Assembly: GCA_043820105.1 (NCBI GenBank)
Contig: JBDREC010000024.1
Location: 1 to 46,003 of the forward strand
Direction of reading: 5' to 3'
DNA length: 46,003 nt
Source of the DNA: JBDREC01 sp043820105 [NCBI: Pseudomonadota bacterium]
GTDB taxonomy: Bacteria; Bdellovibrionota_F; JAHFAK01
Position 1 is the first letter of the stretch, and each line of letters starts with the position of its first letter. Positions 1 to 8,206 of this stretch are shown one piece after another. The notes under the pieces are model-generated. The model was not told the origin of the DNA. It was given only the letters and a program-made list of their open reading frames with translations, and did not search any database. The translations under genes were made by a program, and so were the position numbers.

Positions 1-1
1 T

Positions 2-145
2 AAGAAACTTCATTCTGGGTTAAATTATTTTTCTAATAAATATGATTTTAAAGCGATTCAATTAATAAAGAATTTGAGTATTGATAAGTTTATTGGAAGA
101 ATTGAGATTAGAAATAGTTTTGAGTTTTTAAAAGGTTTTCAATAA
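2..145 (+). CDS. C-terminal fragment, possible DEAD-box RNA helicase (DbpA-type RNA-binding end)
   Basis: An open frame enters from the left edge and stops with TAA at 143-145, giving about 47 C-terminal residues. The end reads IDKFIGRIEIRNSFEFLKGF. This resembles the last strand pair of the DbpA-type RNA-binding domain, where helicases typically read like IGRIDI then a phenylalanine-rich strand. That resemblance is from memory of the family and is the only clue to function. The start and the helicase motifs would lie outside the window. The gene is on the plus strand and converges with the lipoprotein gene that ends at 228. Confidence 0.4.
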   Translation, partial: KKLHSGLNYFSNKYDFKAIQLIKNLSIDKFIGRIEIRNSFEFLKGFQ

Positions 146-161
146 AAAAGAGGGAGGTGTA

Positions 162-182
162 GTTGCTGGTTGCTTGTTGCTA
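162..182. repeat. Heptamer tandem array, GTTGCTN x3
   Basis: Three consecutive 7-nt units read GTTGCTG, GTTGCTT and GTTGCTA, just downstream of the helicase-like ORF. They belong to the set of unrelated 7-nt arrays scattered through the window's intergenic DNA. Confidence 0.6.
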
Positions 183-227
183 GTGTTACTTGTAGTGGAG
201 GGGCTTGTCCCCTTCTGAAAGATTTTT

Positions 228-1469
228 TTAATCAATAATTGGATTAAATTCTTTGTAGATAACATTTGTTCCATTTGTATCATACATATAACTGCCAACT
301 AGCCTTCCTTTTGAATCAATATAGAATCCACCATCCTTTTGTCCATCTCCGTCTTCATCAAATCCAATTGATTCATAAGTTTTTCCATATCTTTCAAAAG
401 GAGTACTATTTGTTCTTGAATGTTTATCTAGGAAAGACTGGATAAGACTACTGCATCCTTTATGTGGATATTTATTTCCTTTACAGTCAGTCCACATTCC
501 AGCGCAATCCCAACCCGTACTAGTTGGATTTGAGGAACAATCATCAATAACTTGACCACAAGAGCTACTATCAGGATCTCTCATGCATTCACCATAATAA
601 AACCCACTGCTTTCTTCTACTGTTGATGTTGGTTCTTCCACCACTGCTGGCTCTTCTACTGGAGGAGCTTCAACCGCTGGAGGTTCAACCGCGGGAACTA
701 ATGCGGCTGGAGGTTCTTCATCTGGTGCTTCTTCTGCCGGCGGTTCTTCTGCAACTGCGCCACCTCTTGATGTATCGTCAGTAACAGCTGGAGTTTCTGC
801 TTCATCACTTCTTGCATCACAATAAGTATCAGCAAAATTTCCGATTGTTCCACCAACATTTGATATATCAAACTGTCCTATGAAACTTGCGCAAGTACAT
901 GAAATTCTATTTCCTGCATTTTTGCACAGTTCGCATGCTCTATCAAAATTATCTCCGCATAATCCTGGTTTTTTTGCTGGAGCCCGAGGACTTAATAATC
1001 CTGCTTCTATCATTGCTATCTGAATTTCTTTGTTTGCTTCTAGTTGAGCCAGTGCCATTTTTTGGTCGGTCTGAGTCTGGGCTGCCATTGCTGCTGCCAG
1101 GGCGGCCTTTTTATTGCCAACTCCAAGAGCAATGGCTCCGACAATTCCTGCTGTAGCGGTAGCTGCTGCTCCGCCTATGGCCACACCAGTTATTATTTTT
1201 TGTTCTTGTTTTGCTGCAGCCAATTTTTGTGCCATTATATCCTTTAACATTTTTTCCTGAGCTTTCATTTGCTTTTTTGCAAACTCTCTTGTTTCTTTTC
1301 TATGTCTATTAAGAGAGCTGAACTTTCTAAAATCTGCGTATCTGGGTTGATTATTTCCCATTTGTGCGCCTTGTGCAAATCTTCTTTGTTTTTCATTACA
1401 AGACGCGAATATAAATGAAAGCATGAGGATATATAAGAGAAAAGATTTTTGACTTGTAAGTAGTTTCAT
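228..1469 (-). CDS. Cysteine-motif lipoprotein, paralogue A
   Basis: This is a predicted lipoprotein of 413 residues with no known function. The start at 1469 is preferred: it has an AGGAG ribosome site about 8 nt upstream and begins a signal peptide (MKLLTSQKSF...) ending in lipobox FASC, followed by NEKQRR. The frame is open upstream to 1592, but that part only translates a heptamer array and a palindrome. The order is FRKFSSLNRHR, a long Ala/Gln/Lys helix containing a Gly/Ala hydrophobic stretch, then a C-x7-C-x2-C-x8-C-x-C motif followed by FDISNVGG. After this come a Pro/Glu/Val-rich linker, a second Cys-rich part, and a DEDGDGQKDGG segment that resembles a calcium-binding loop. It is a paralogue of the gene at 2365-3573. 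The envelope location is inferred from the lipobox. Confidence 0.8.
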   Translation of the reverse strand: MKLLTSQKSFLLYILMLSFIFASCNEKQRRFAQGAQMGNNQPRYADFRKFSSLNRHRKETREFAKKQMKAQEKMLKDIMAQKLAAAKQEQKIITGVAIGGAAATATAGIVGAIALGVGNKKAALAAAMAAQTQTDQKMALAQLEANKEIQIAMIEAGLLSPRAPAKKPGLCGDNFDRACELCKNAGNRISCTCASFIGQFDISNVGGTIGNFADTYCDARSDEAETPAVTDDTSRGGAVAEEPPAEEAPDEEPPAALVPAVEPPAVEAPPVEEPAVVEEPTSTVEESSGFYYGECMRDPDSSSCGQVIDDCSSNPTSTGWDCAGMWTDCKGNKYPHKGCSSLIQSFLDKHSRTNSTPFERYGKTYESIGFDEDGDGQKDGGFYIDSKGRLVGSYMYDTNGTNVIYKEFNPIID

Positions 1470-1485
1470 TTTTTCTGCTCCTTTT

Positions 1486-1516
1486 AGCGTACAGCGTACA
1501 GCGTACGGCGTACAGC
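1486..1516. repeat. Heptamer tandem array, AGCGTAC x4.4
   Basis: Three perfect AGCGTAC units and one GGCGTAC unit are followed by a partial AGC. The array lies directly upstream of the lipoprotein ribosome site. The same word in inverted orientation (GTACGCT) forms the array at 12067-12101. Confidence 0.85.
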
Positions 1517-1532
1517 ATTTTTTAGTATCTTG

Positions 1533-1553
1533 ATCCTGGACTTGGTTCAGGAT
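1533..1553. repeat. 21-bp near-palindrome
   Basis: Arms ATCCTG and CAGGAT close a nearly symmetrical 21-bp sequence. It can pair 9 bp on each side of a TTG centre, with one G-U pair. Translated, one strand gives LNQVQDQ, a peptide I associate with dispersed palindromic intergenic repeats in many bacterial genomes. That association is from memory. It sits in the leader of the lipoprotein gene. Confidence 0.5.
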
Positions 1554-1597
1554 TCTTTTTGTTAAAAATATTATATGCAAATAAAGTGCCAAGAATG

Positions 1598-1634
1598 AGG
1601 CTAATGATATCAGCCGGTTACCTGATCTCAGCCT
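1598..1634. other. Stem-loop in lipoprotein upstream region
   Basis: AGGCT (1598-1602) pairs with AGCCT (1630-1634), and inside this ATCAG pairs with CTGAT. No U-run follows on either strand, so a terminator is unlikely. It may be a leader structure of the minus-strand lipoprotein gene or a repeat remnant. Confidence 0.3.
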
Positions 1635-1730
1635 TCGTTAGTTGCCCTTGGATTGTTATTGTTGGCGAAATTTAAGCAGGGGAATAAGGGAACAAGTGTG
1701 AAGCAAAATTAAGCAAAGAAATTTCATTGA

Positions 1731-1769
1731 GAATTGAAAATTGATTTTTGATTATTGATTATTTTATAA
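1731..1769. repeat. 39-bp dispersed repeat, copy 1
   Basis: It matches 4617-4655 in the same orientation at 36 of 39 positions. It contains TTGATTA twice in tandem, so it also belongs to the heptamer-type sequences. A shorter related stretch lies near 11400-11416. Confidence 0.7.
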
Positions 1770-1790
1770 GACGGTTAATTTGGATTGCTT

Positions 1791-2365
1791 ATAATAAGTT
1801 TGGATCATCTCCAATCTGAGTACCCACAAAGAATAATTTTTTTAAAAAAATATAAAACATTGTTCCAACTATTCTATGATATTCAAATTGAAATAAACGG
1901 TTCTATCTATCTAAAACCCAAAGGATGAAGATTAGGAATTAAGATTAAGAATTAAGAATCAAGAGTTTAGAGGCAAGTTTGCAAGATCAGAAGAGTCAAG
2001 AATCAAGAAGGATTCATGCTCATAATCCTAGTCTTAATCCTAATCCCGTAGACCGAATGTGCTTTTTCGATATCTCACTTGGGTCTATAGCCGAAATCTG
2101 CGCCTGTCTTGACCTTCTTAACTCTTTAGATCTTGACTCTTTTTCTTCCTCTTCTATCTTACCTCTAAAAAAACAATACCAAACCATTTATTCCATGATC
2201 TTCAAATTGAAATAAATATTTCTATATATGAAACCATTGGATTAATCTTAGAATTATGATTAAGATGAGGCTTATGATTTTTACGCTTTTGTTCTCTGAT
2301 TTGACCGGAAACTGGTGCTCTATTGTTTGGGTATTCAAATTGGAGATGAACCATAAGTTTATTAT
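1791..2365. repeat. Inverted-repeat-bounded segment
   Basis: The left end (1791-1825) is an imperfect reverse complement of 2329-2365; the shared core includes ATTGGAGATGA. The right arm touches the stop codon of lipoprotein paralogue B. Inside lies the 40-bp direct repeat pair (1871-1910 and 2190-2229). No transposase or clear target-site duplication was seen, so it could be a decayed miniature element or paired regulatory sequence. Confidence 0.4.
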
Positions 2366-3573
2366 TATGGTGCACTATCTGTTTCCTGTGTATTTTTTTC
2401 TATAAAGGCATCAAAAGCCTCTTGCATTAATGTATTGCAACCATCAAAATGGCTAGATTCAGAACCATCTGCCTGGTATTTTATGCATCTACGTCCAGAT
2501 ATATTGTCTCTATAGTCACTAATTAGTTCATTAATATATTCAGTGTCGGGATTTTCGATAAGAGCAGTATCTAATAAAGATTGAAATTCTCTTCCTGTCT
2601 GAGTTTCAAAACATGTTTTGTCGTTTGGTAAGCAACATCCTAAAATAGCTTTGTTCTCTTTATCATCGTTATATGTTGGTGACCAAGAGCATGCTACATC
2701 TTTATCTGGGCTATCAAGGCTTATTGGGTTGTAAACTCTTGGGGTTGCTCCAGAAGCACCTTTTATGTACGTTGGTTTCCTGGTGATGGTTGAGCCACCG
2801 CCACTTCTTCCACTACCACTTTTTTTGCTTCCAGCTCCACTACGACCTGAGCTCGCTCCATCTCCTGCTTCGTCCTCTTCTTCTTCCACTGCCAAAATCG
2901 CCTCTTCATCAGATAAAACTGTATCACACATCGCTGCAATTCCTGCGGCTCCACCAACATACGAAATATCATATTTGCTGAGCTTTGCTGCACAGGCACA
3001 ACTTACTCTCACGTCGGCGTTTTCACAGACTCCGCATACATCTTCTAAATATTTATTGCAAAATGGGATTTTTTCTTTTGGGGCGGCTGCTCCCTGTCCA
3101 TAAAGTCCTTTTTTAATCAGGGCTAATTTTATTTCTGTACTTGCTTTTAACTGAGCAGTGGCGTACTCATTGGCTCTATCCTGAGCGTCTGCTGCAGCCT
3201 GAGCCATGGCATCTCTTCTATTTTTGCCTGCTTCAATCATTGCCAGTGTAATATCAGTTGCTGCCTTAATTCCGGTTCCTGTGATGGCTACAATTGCTTC
3301 TGTTTTTGCTTGCTGTTTTTGCACTTCTAGCTGCGCCTTAAACATATCCATCTGCATTTTTCGTTGTTGTTTTGCAAAGTTAAGATTAGGCATGGTTTGT
3401 CTATGTCTGTTTAGTGATCTGAATTGTCTGAATTTCTCAAGTGCTGGATTCATTCCACCGTTAATTTGAGGATTAATGATTCGTCTTTGTTTTTCATTAC
3501 ATGATGATATAGCAATAGCAATAATAGTAATTATTAGTAAGGTAATTGTTCTGTTAATTATTACTTTCTTCAA
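2365..3573 (-). CDS. Cysteine-motif lipoprotein, paralogue B
   Basis: This is a predicted 402-residue lipoprotein, paralogous to the gene at 228-1469. It begins at a TTG codon with AAGGTGA upstream. The signal peptide ends in lipobox ISSC and is followed by the same NEKQRR as paralogue A. Shared features in order are FRQFRSLNRHR, an Ala/Gln-rich helical region, the C-x7-C-x2-C-x8-C-x-C motif, then KYDISYVGG. An acidic tract and a Gly/Ser/Arg-rich linker follow, and the C-terminal part has GCNTLMQ, matching GCSSLIQ in paralogue A. The exact spacing of the five cysteines is conserved while linkers diverge, so the Cys region is probably the functional core. I recognise no domain. Confidence 0.8.
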   Translation of the reverse strand: MKKVIINRTITLLIITIIAIAISSCNEKQRRIINPQINGGMNPALEKFRQFRSLNRHRQTMPNLNFAKQQRKMQMDMFKAQLEVQKQQAKTEAIVAITGTGIKAATDITLAMIEAGKNRRDAMAQAAADAQDRANEYATAQLKASTEIKLALIKKGLYGQGAAAPKEKIPFCNKYLEDVCGVCENADVRVSCACAAKLSKYDISYVGGAAGIAAMCDTVLSDEEAILAVEEEEDEAGDGASSGRSGAGSKKSGSGRSGGGSTITRKPTYIKGASGATPRVYNPISLDSPDKDVACSWSPTYNDDKENKAILGCCLPNDKTCFETQTGREFQSLLDTALIENPDTEYINELISDYRDNISGRRCIKYQADGSESSHFDGCNTLMQEAFDAFIEKNTQETDSAP

Positions 3574-3734
3574 AGCTAAGTCACCTTAATAAATGATATA
3601 TACTAACACTTGTGCAAGTATAATGCCAAAAAATGTTGTGCAATAAAATCAATATGTTACTCACTCTTTGACTGAAGCTATACCTTAATATATGTGTTTG
3701 TTTAAAGCTTCTTTGGTGAAAATTCGGCAGTAGT

Positions 3735-4544
3735 TTAGCTTGTAGCTGGTAGCTGGTAGCTTGTAGGCTTATTAAACGGTCTAATTACTGTAATGCCTAG
3801 GAATTTATCCGTTTTTTCTTTTTCGAATAGCCATTCATGAAGTTTTGTATCAAGGGTTGTTTTTTGACTTAGGGCGGACTCTCTAATATATTTTTCACCA
3901 TCTTTTTCAATTAATAGCATTAAATGGCTAACAAAAAGGTCGGGTTTGTTTTTAATTATAAGAGAAAGTATGTCTCCGGGCCTTAATTGATTTCGAATTT
4001 CTTTTATTAAGGTAAAGGGGATGTAATTTATTGTGATAGTTTTATCTTTTTCAAGGTCTTTTAAATTATCAAAACCTTTGTTTTTAAAAAAGCTTAGGTG
4101 TGAAATTGTTCTTTTTAAGGTGTATTGATTGGCCTTATCTTTAAGTAGATCTTTGGTAATATCAGCTAAGAGCCAGGTATTATTCAAAAGCCAATCAGCA
4201 TAAACATAATGGTTTCTTTTTCTAATATCAATTTCGCCATTTTTATATCTGATTTTGATTAGATTTTCATAAAATTTTTCAAAGCTATTTGAAAGTGCAA
4301 TAGCAAGCACATGTTCAATCATAGCCATGCAATTAGTTTCCTGAAAATTATAAAGAGGATAATTTTCATATTGTGATTCGGGGCCTTCGCCGACGGCGTT
4401 TAAAGAGTAAGGCATTCCTAGAAAACCTTCAGAGTCAAAACTAATTCTTTCATGAAAAGACAAAGAATTTCTAACTTCAGTTTTTAAGTAAGCATCAATC
4501 TTTTCTTTAGCTAGATTTTTAAATCTAATTGTATTAATTTCCAT
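3735..4544 (-). CDS. DUF1460 family (N-acetylmuramoyl-L-alanine amidase-like) protein
   Basis: The 269-residue protein fits DUF1460, an NlpC/P60-like fold linked to peptidoglycan amidase activity. Visible family marks are FLGMPYSLNAVGEG (about 41-54), the nucleophile region ETNCMAMIEHVLAIAL with Cys72, NHYVYADWL with His112, and RPGDILSLI then VSHLMLLIEKDG with His207. I infer a Cys/His hydrolase. No signal peptide precedes the ATG at 4544 and no good ribosome site is visible, although family members are normally exported, so the start or export route is uncertain. The C-terminal ten residues are encoded by a heptamer array and look like recent read-through into a repeat. Substrate is unknown. 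Confidence 0.7.
   Translation of the reverse strand: MEINTIRFKNLAKEKIDAYLKTEVRNSLSFHERISFDSEGFLGMPYSLNAVGEGPESQYENYPLYNFQETNCMAMIEHVLAIALSNSFEKFYENLIKIRYKNGEIDIRKRNHYVYADWLLNNTWLLADITKDLLKDKANQYTLKRTISHLSFFKNKGFDNLKDLEKDKTITINYIPFTLIKEIRNQLRPGDILSLIIKNKPDLFVSHLMLLIEKDGEKYIRESALSQKTTLDTKLHEWLFEKEKTDKFLGITVIRPFNKPTSYQLPATS
3736..3767. repeat. Heptamer tandem array, TAGCTKG x4
   Basis: Units TAGCTTG, TAGCTGG, TAGCTGG and TAGCTTG are followed by a partial TAGG. On the minus strand the array is translated: it supplies the last residues (PTSYQLPATS) of the amidase-like gene, and the stop codon is formed at the array edge. Confidence 0.85.
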
Positions 4545-4616
4545 TTTATAATTATATTTATTTAGGAATAGATATACAAGATTTAATTAAACTTTCATGT
4601 TCATAATTCCCATCAA

Positions 4617-4655
4617 GAATTGAAAATTGCTTGTTGATTATTGATTATTTTAAAA
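4617..4655. repeat. 39-bp dispersed repeat, copy 2
   Basis: It matches 1731-1769 at 36 of 39 positions, in the same orientation. It overlaps the stop codon of the HEAT-like ORF (TAA at 4650-4652), so the repeat defines that protein's end. Confidence 0.7.
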
Positions 4656-5621
4656 CAGACTCACACACAATTTATTGTACTGCCCCCACGCTGCCTCTTT
4701 TTGCTCGCGAAGCTCAGTATTGCTTTCTTGATTTAAACTAGTTTTAAAAGCATTTAGAATTGCAATTTTTCTTGTATTTGTAACATTTCCAGATTCAATA
4801 AGCTTATCAAGTTCAGCTGCCAGGGTTTCATGGTTTTGCTTATTATTTAATAAAATTCTGCTTGAAATATTGGAGATTTCATTTGAATAATTTGTAAGGC
4901 CTTTTTCTAAAATAAAATCTAGTATTGGTTTTTCGATACTTGCCTGATTTTCCAAAATATCCAAAACCTTTACTGCAATTCTTAAACATCTTGCATCCCT
5001 GATATTTCCAATGGTGTTTTTTAACAAAGGAAAGAGAGTTTTTGCTATTACTTCGCCTTTTAGACTTCCTAATCCATTTTTATACAGGTTGTTAGTTCCC
5101 AGAACATCAATAATTAAGTTGAGAAATTTAAGCTCATTAGCTGACTTTTCATCAAGCTCAGAAATAACTAGCTCATCAAGCAGGATTTGGTTTAAGTATT
5201 TTATTAGTTCACTTCTGTATTGTTTGGGCAATAAATTAAGAACTGCTTTATTGTTCAAAATATCATAAAGAGCATCAATATTATCATTTGGGTTTCTGGA
5301 ATTTAGTTTTTCTGTAATCTTTGTAAAATTTTCTTCTATTAAATTTTCAAGATTTGAACCTTCAGTTTCAATTGCCTGAAGCTCTGCAATAGAAGCCGAA
5401 ATAGCATCTTTAACTATTTGCGAACTCTCTTTTTTTGAATTTAGTCTTTCAAAAAGAGCCATGAGGTTTTTTCGTGTGTAGTTTTCTTTTTTCCTAAGAC
5501 CAATTGCTGACCAAATACGAATGTCTTCACTTGGATCATCCAGGCATTTAATGAAGGCTTCAGCGCTCAAAGCAGATCTGTTTTCTGGCGAGTTTAATGC
5601 AATGATTGCATGCTTTCTGAG
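4650..5621 (-). CDS. HEAT-like helical protein, C-terminal part (downstream of a frame change)
   Basis: The first possible start in this frame is a TTG at 5570 (306 residues). However, the frame reads coherently upstream to about 5621 as LRKHAIIALNSPENRSA, a typical HEAT-repeat helix. It follows directly on the 5594-7747 frame, which shifts phase at a run of five A residues (5622-5626 on the plus strand). One additional A would join the two into a single protein of roughly 1030 residues. Content is alpha-helical and Leu/Ile/Lys/Glu-rich, for example IRIWSAIGLRKKENYTRKNLMAL. No enzyme motif is visible. The role is unknown; a scaffold is the usual guess for HEAT arrays. Confidence 0.65.
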   Translation of the reverse strand, partial: LRKHAIIALNSPENRSALSAEAFIKCLDDPSEDIRIWSAIGLRKKENYTRKNLMALFERLNSKKESSQIVKDAISASIAELQAIETEGSNLENLIEENFTKITEKLNSRNPNDNIDALYDILNNKAVLNLLPKQYRSELIKYLNQILLDELVISELDEKSANELKFLNLIIDVLGTNNLYKNGLGSLKGEVIAKTLFPLLKNTIGNIRDARCLRIAVKVLDILENQASIEKPILDFILEKGLTNYSNEISNISSRILLNNKQNHETLAAELDKLIESGNVTNTRKIAILNAFKTSLNQESNTELREQKEAAWGQYNKLCVSLF

Positions 5622-7747
5622 TTTTTATCTTCTTCAAATCTGGTGCCTTCTTCAATGATGAAAGCAGCTTCTTCAGCCCGATCTTCTGATCTTTCTTTAT
5701 CTTCAAAAGAATCATTAGGAGCCCACCTATCAAGATATTTCCCTAAAAATTCATTAAACTCCTCAATACTTGATTCAAGCTTTATCTTTTCTTTTTCTTC
5801 CAGTTCAGTTTCCATTGGAACCAGACTAGCATCAAATACACCACGTTCTTCCATTTGCGAACCCATTGCCCCTTCTCCCCTTGTTCTCTCAAACGCTAAA
5901 GCCCTCAACTCATCTTGATCTAATTTTTCATGAACTTTATAAAGAAAATGTTCATAAGCTCTTATTGTCAAAAGATATCTAAAGAGCGCTATCTTATCCT
6001 GCTTGCTTTCTATGTTTAATATCATTAGTTGTTTTACAATTGCTGGATTGTTTTCTATTTCATAAAGTATAAAATACACTGTTTCATTTATTGCTTTTTC
6101 AGACAAATCTATCAAATCAGCATTCTTTTCCACATTATTAAATTCAGCGATATTTGCAGACTCAAGAATTTGTTCTGCAAAACCAGAAGCTAGTTGAGCT
6201 CTTATATTTCTGATATTCATGTTATTTAACAAGGCATTTTCATAAATCCTGCTGGCTACATCTATCGCCTTTTTTACTGCCTTGTCTCTTTGATCAAGTA
6301 GTTTTGCTGCTTCTTCTGTTACATTTATTACCTCTCTTGCATTTGCTTTATCAATTGGAGCCAGTTTCTCTTTGTTAATATTTTTAAGTTCATTTCTGCT
6401 AATTGCTTCTTCTGCAAATTCATAGAGATCAATAAGTGTTTCGCCGGCGAGCTTATTAATTATATTACCAAGGGTCCTTTTTGCCTGGTCGCTAGTTTCA
6501 GCTTCAAACATCTTGTTTAATTCTTCCAGATTTTTTTTCTTTGTTTCATCTCCGTAGTTGTTCACTTCTTCTGCTAGAGAATATGCAGCCATTAAGCGAA
6601 CTGAGATATCTTGTGTGCTATTTAAAAGTGATCTTAAATATTCTATTATAGGTTCTCCACCTAAGGCATTTGTTCCCAGAAGCTCAACTGCCATAACCTT
6701 TGAAGTTTGTGCTCTTTTTATAGTTGCTAATCCCCAGCCTTTGCTTTCTTTATGTTCAATTAGATATCTTAAAAGGCTTCGAATTTCAGACTTAAACATG
6801 GGGTCTAATAATCTTATGTGTTCCTTTTTTTGATCTAATTCTTTTAAGACATCTTTTGTGTTTTGAGGGGCTTTTTTTAATTCTTTAATTATTCGTTTAA
6901 AATCTTTTTCAAAAATTATTTGAAGTTTTAATGAAATATAAGAACGATATAAACCCGCGCTTGAAAGTTCTGCCTGAAGAGCAGTTCTTATTTTAGCAAT
7001 TAAAATATTTGCTTCATAGCTTGTACGCTCTGACCAATGATCTGGTCCAATATTGCCTGAAGATCGATTTGGTTTAACATTATTGATTACTCTACTGGCA
7101 AGATTTTCATATCCTGGGAGGATTTCTTCATTTGTAAGTTTTATTCCATGCTCTAAAAGTAATAATCGAATCTGTTTTACTGAATGTTTTATTTCTTGAT
7201 TAAGGCTTTGCATATTTTCTCTTGAAAAATAATCATCATTGATTCTATTATCATCTGCAGATACCTTGCCTTGCTCCCTTATTATGCCAGTAATAGTTTC
7301 AATTGTCTCTTTTGATATTTGGCTTATGTCGCTTGAGAGCTCTAAAATATCTTTTGGAGCTTGTGGGGTTTCAATATCAGTATAGATTCTTGCAAAGGAG
7401 GCAATTGTTCTATCAATTTTTTCTTCTGCCGATTCAAAATTCTGATAAATCTCATCATTGACTTCGGTTTTGCCTTGCTCACAATCCGCGAAATAAAATT
7501 CAATTATTGCCCTGGTTTCAATAAGATTTTTCGCATTTTCAGGAATAAACTTTGTGGTTTTGGCAGATATTGAACTCACAATCTCAATCATAGTTAATAA
7601 GGTTATTAATCTTTTGTCAGTTTGAAAAGATGGATTTGAAAATGCATAATCTTTTAGCTGTTCATTTATTGTTTCTTCAAGGATGTAGTTTAAATTAAAT
7701 GCAATTGAAAAGGCAATGTTTCTATGTTCTTCATTGTTTTCTATAAA
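5594..7747 (-). pseudogene. HEAT-like helical protein, main part, 5'-truncated
   Basis: The only in-frame ATG is at 7591 (665 residues) and has no ribosome site. The frame stays open and protein-like for about 50 more codons upstream (FIENNEEHRNIAF, then NEQLKDYAFSNPSFQTDKRL) until TAA at 7748-7750, with no ATG, GTG or TTG. The true 5' end, and any signal peptide, therefore appears to be missing. The body contains a HEAT-like block (KVMAVELLGTNALGG, VRLMAAYSLAEEV), long helices and an acidic C-terminus. It ends at 5594 because of a frame change near 5622; one added A would connect it to the ORF ending at 4650. I call it disrupted, but an assembly misjoin or a homopolymer error could produce the same picture. 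Confidence 0.6.
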
Positions 7748-8039
7748 TTATAAAAGAAATTAGGCAAGATCCAGAGCTTATTAAAGAAATTGTTAATTTC
7801 TATAAGGCCTATAAGGAAGGAAGAAAAGGGTCTAATTATAATTTTAAGAAATTTACCAATGAACATGAATTTCTTCTTGGGATTACTTTAGATGCTGCCA
7901 GGCATCTAGAACAAGAAGGTAAGAGTTTTAATAAAGAAATTGAATTTATTGAAGAGGAGTTAGGGATTAGGAATAAAGGTGAACGATTAGGAGAACATAG
8001 GAATAATGGAAACTCCAGTATATGTATGAAGCTTTTTTA
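7747..8039 (+). pseudogene. Headless plus-strand ORF remnant
   Basis: A plus-strand frame follows a TAA at 7744-7746 and reads about 97 codons to TAA at 8037-8039. It has a protein-like composition (KEIRQDPELIKEIVNFYKAY, then EHEFLLGITLDAARHLEQEG) but no start codon near its beginning. Its first 70 residues look like a genuine helical protein. The last 25 (RNKGERLGEHRNNGNSS) look like translated repeat text. It begins exactly where the minus-strand HEAT-like gene loses its 5' end, so the two are probably truncated at a shared breakpoint. The family is not recognised. Confidence 0.45.
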
Positions 8040-8179
8040 ATTTAAAATCAGAGTTGACTGAGACACAAATTTCGTATGATTTAAATATTTGTATGCAATT
8101 GAGACTCAAAATCATCATCTTGAGCTTTTGTAAAAAGCAATAACTTGTTGTTATTAAACAGTATAAAAAAACCATGGAT

Positions 8180-8195
8180 TTGGCACACCTTATGC
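8180..8195 (+). promoter_or_regulatory. Candidate sigma-54 (-24/-12) promoter
   Basis: TTGGCAC is followed by TATGCA, with GG at 8182-8183 and GC at 8194-8195 separated by exactly 10 nt. This is the diagnostic spacing of the RpoN consensus TGGCAC-N5-TTGCA; the -12 box has one mismatch (TATGC for TTTGC or TTGC types). A transcript would begin near 8207 and run straight into the small structured RNA. No enhancer-binding protein gene lies in the window. Confidence 0.55.
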
Positions 8196-8206
8196 AATAG
8201 CATATT

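Larger units (their letters stand above)
1470..2364. other. Repeat-rich spacer between lipoprotein paralogues
   Basis: This spacer of about 0.9 kb has no convincing gene. Besides the heptamer array, palindrome and stem-loop, it holds four things. One is AT-rich heptamer-phased text around 1925-1965 (units like ATTAAGA). Another is an imperfect 40-bp direct repeat at 1871-1910 and 2190-2229. The third is an imperfect inverted repeat of about 35 bp at 1791-1825 and 2329-2365. The fourth is a 39-bp sequence at 1731-1769 repeated at 4617-4655. A 78-codon frame at 1979-2215 translates repeat-derived text and is not accepted. Confidence 0.6.

Noticed and set aside
1470-1592. N-terminal extension of lipoprotein A to 1592
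   Set aside because: It translates the AGCGTAC array and the 21-bp palindrome; a ribosome site and signal peptide mark the start at 1469.
1979-2215. 78-codon plus-strand ORF
   Set aside because: Its sequence is repeat-derived, with no ribosome site and no protein-like pattern.
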